NCBI GenBank assembly: GCA_947624435.1
Contig: CANQKE010000014.1
Coordinates: 1-52,187, forward strand
Reading direction: 5' to 3'
Source: an uncultured Ruminiclostridium sp.
Lineage (GTDB): Bacteria; Bacillota; Clostridia; Oscillospirales; Ruminococcaceae
Length of the DNA: 52,187 nt
Shown here: positions 52,123-52,187 of the stretch, in pieces
Numbering within the stretch: the stretch's first letter is position 1
Layout of the letters: the number at the start of each line of letters is the position of its first letter
Made by a program: the position numbers and the translations under genes
The notes under the pieces: generated by a model
Told to the model about the DNA's origin: nothing
Databases searched by the model: none
The model's input: only the letters and a program-made list of their open reading frames with translations

Positions 52123-52187
52123 TTACAAGGAACTACACGCAGACCGTGAAACGGGCTGCTGACAACAAACGGCGGTATGCTCCCGGA

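Overview
The window looks like core chromosome of an endospore-forming, low-to-mid GC Firmicute, most probably a gut Clostridia member of the Oscillospirales/Ruminococcaceae type. The evidence is a dense set of sporulation genes (SipL-like protein, spoIVA, spoIVB, spoIIGA, sigE, spoVS, ymdB, spoVM), Firmicute-type gene order around remA-gmk-priA-def-fmt-rsmB-rlmN-prpC-prkC-rsgA-thiN-spoVM and nusB-xseAB-ispA-dxs-tlyA-nadK-argR-recN, strong canonical sigma-A promoters, and heavy use of the isoleucine codon ATA. Genus cannot be assigned from sequence reading alone.

Layout. 1-4.7 kb: a sigma-E type promoter drives a SipL-like gene and spoIVA; spoIVB converges on them. 4.8-7.3 kb: a small operon (membrane protein, uridine phosphorylase, HAD phosphatase), then a DUF1540 gene behind a repeated structured leader. 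7.3-11.6 kb (minus strand): aconitase, small membrane protein, NADP-isocitrate dehydrogenase and rex, apparently one operon whose promoter carries a Rex-operator-like palindrome. 11.8-16.3 kb: two secreted cell-surface proteins with related glycosidase-like barrels, the second ending in an N-acetylmuramoyl-L-alanine amidase. 16.4-18.9 kb: purA, ymdB, spoVS. 18.9-28.8 kb: an unknown gene, then the asp23-nusB-xseA-xseB-ispA-PAP2-dxs-tlyA-nadK-argR-recN run. 28.9-32.6 kb: accessory GNAT and RNHCP genes, spoIIGA-sigE, and a GNAT gene broken by a 275-bp MITE-like element. 32.6-35.5 kb: two flavoproteins on the minus strand. 35.7-48.7 kb: a long housekeeping run from remA to spoVM. 48.7-52.2 kb: structured intergenic DNA, initiator tRNA-Met, an ECF sigma/anti-sigma-like cassette between ~100-bp direct repeats, a 41-bp mini copy of the MITE end, and a partial Zn-ribbon gene.

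The genes form coherent functional sets. SpoIIGA activates sigma-E in the mother cell; sigma-E then switches on coat-basement genes. SpoIVA, its LysM/DUF3794 partner and the 27-residue membrane-curvature peptide SpoVM are all encoded here, as is the SpoIVB protease that signals between compartments. The long right-hand run joins initiator-methionine handling (fmt, def, tRNA-fMet), rRNA methylation, replication restart and Ser/Thr kinase signalling.

I found no CRISPR array, prophage, complete transposase gene or obvious new defence system. The least explained material is non-coding: a ~115-bp leader shared by two unrelated genes, a MITE family with TA target duplications, a duplicated terminator/leader flanking the ECF cassette, and a hairpin-rich spacer between 31-bp direct repeats. 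Positions, motifs and repeats were read by eye; family names are from memory of protein families, not searches.
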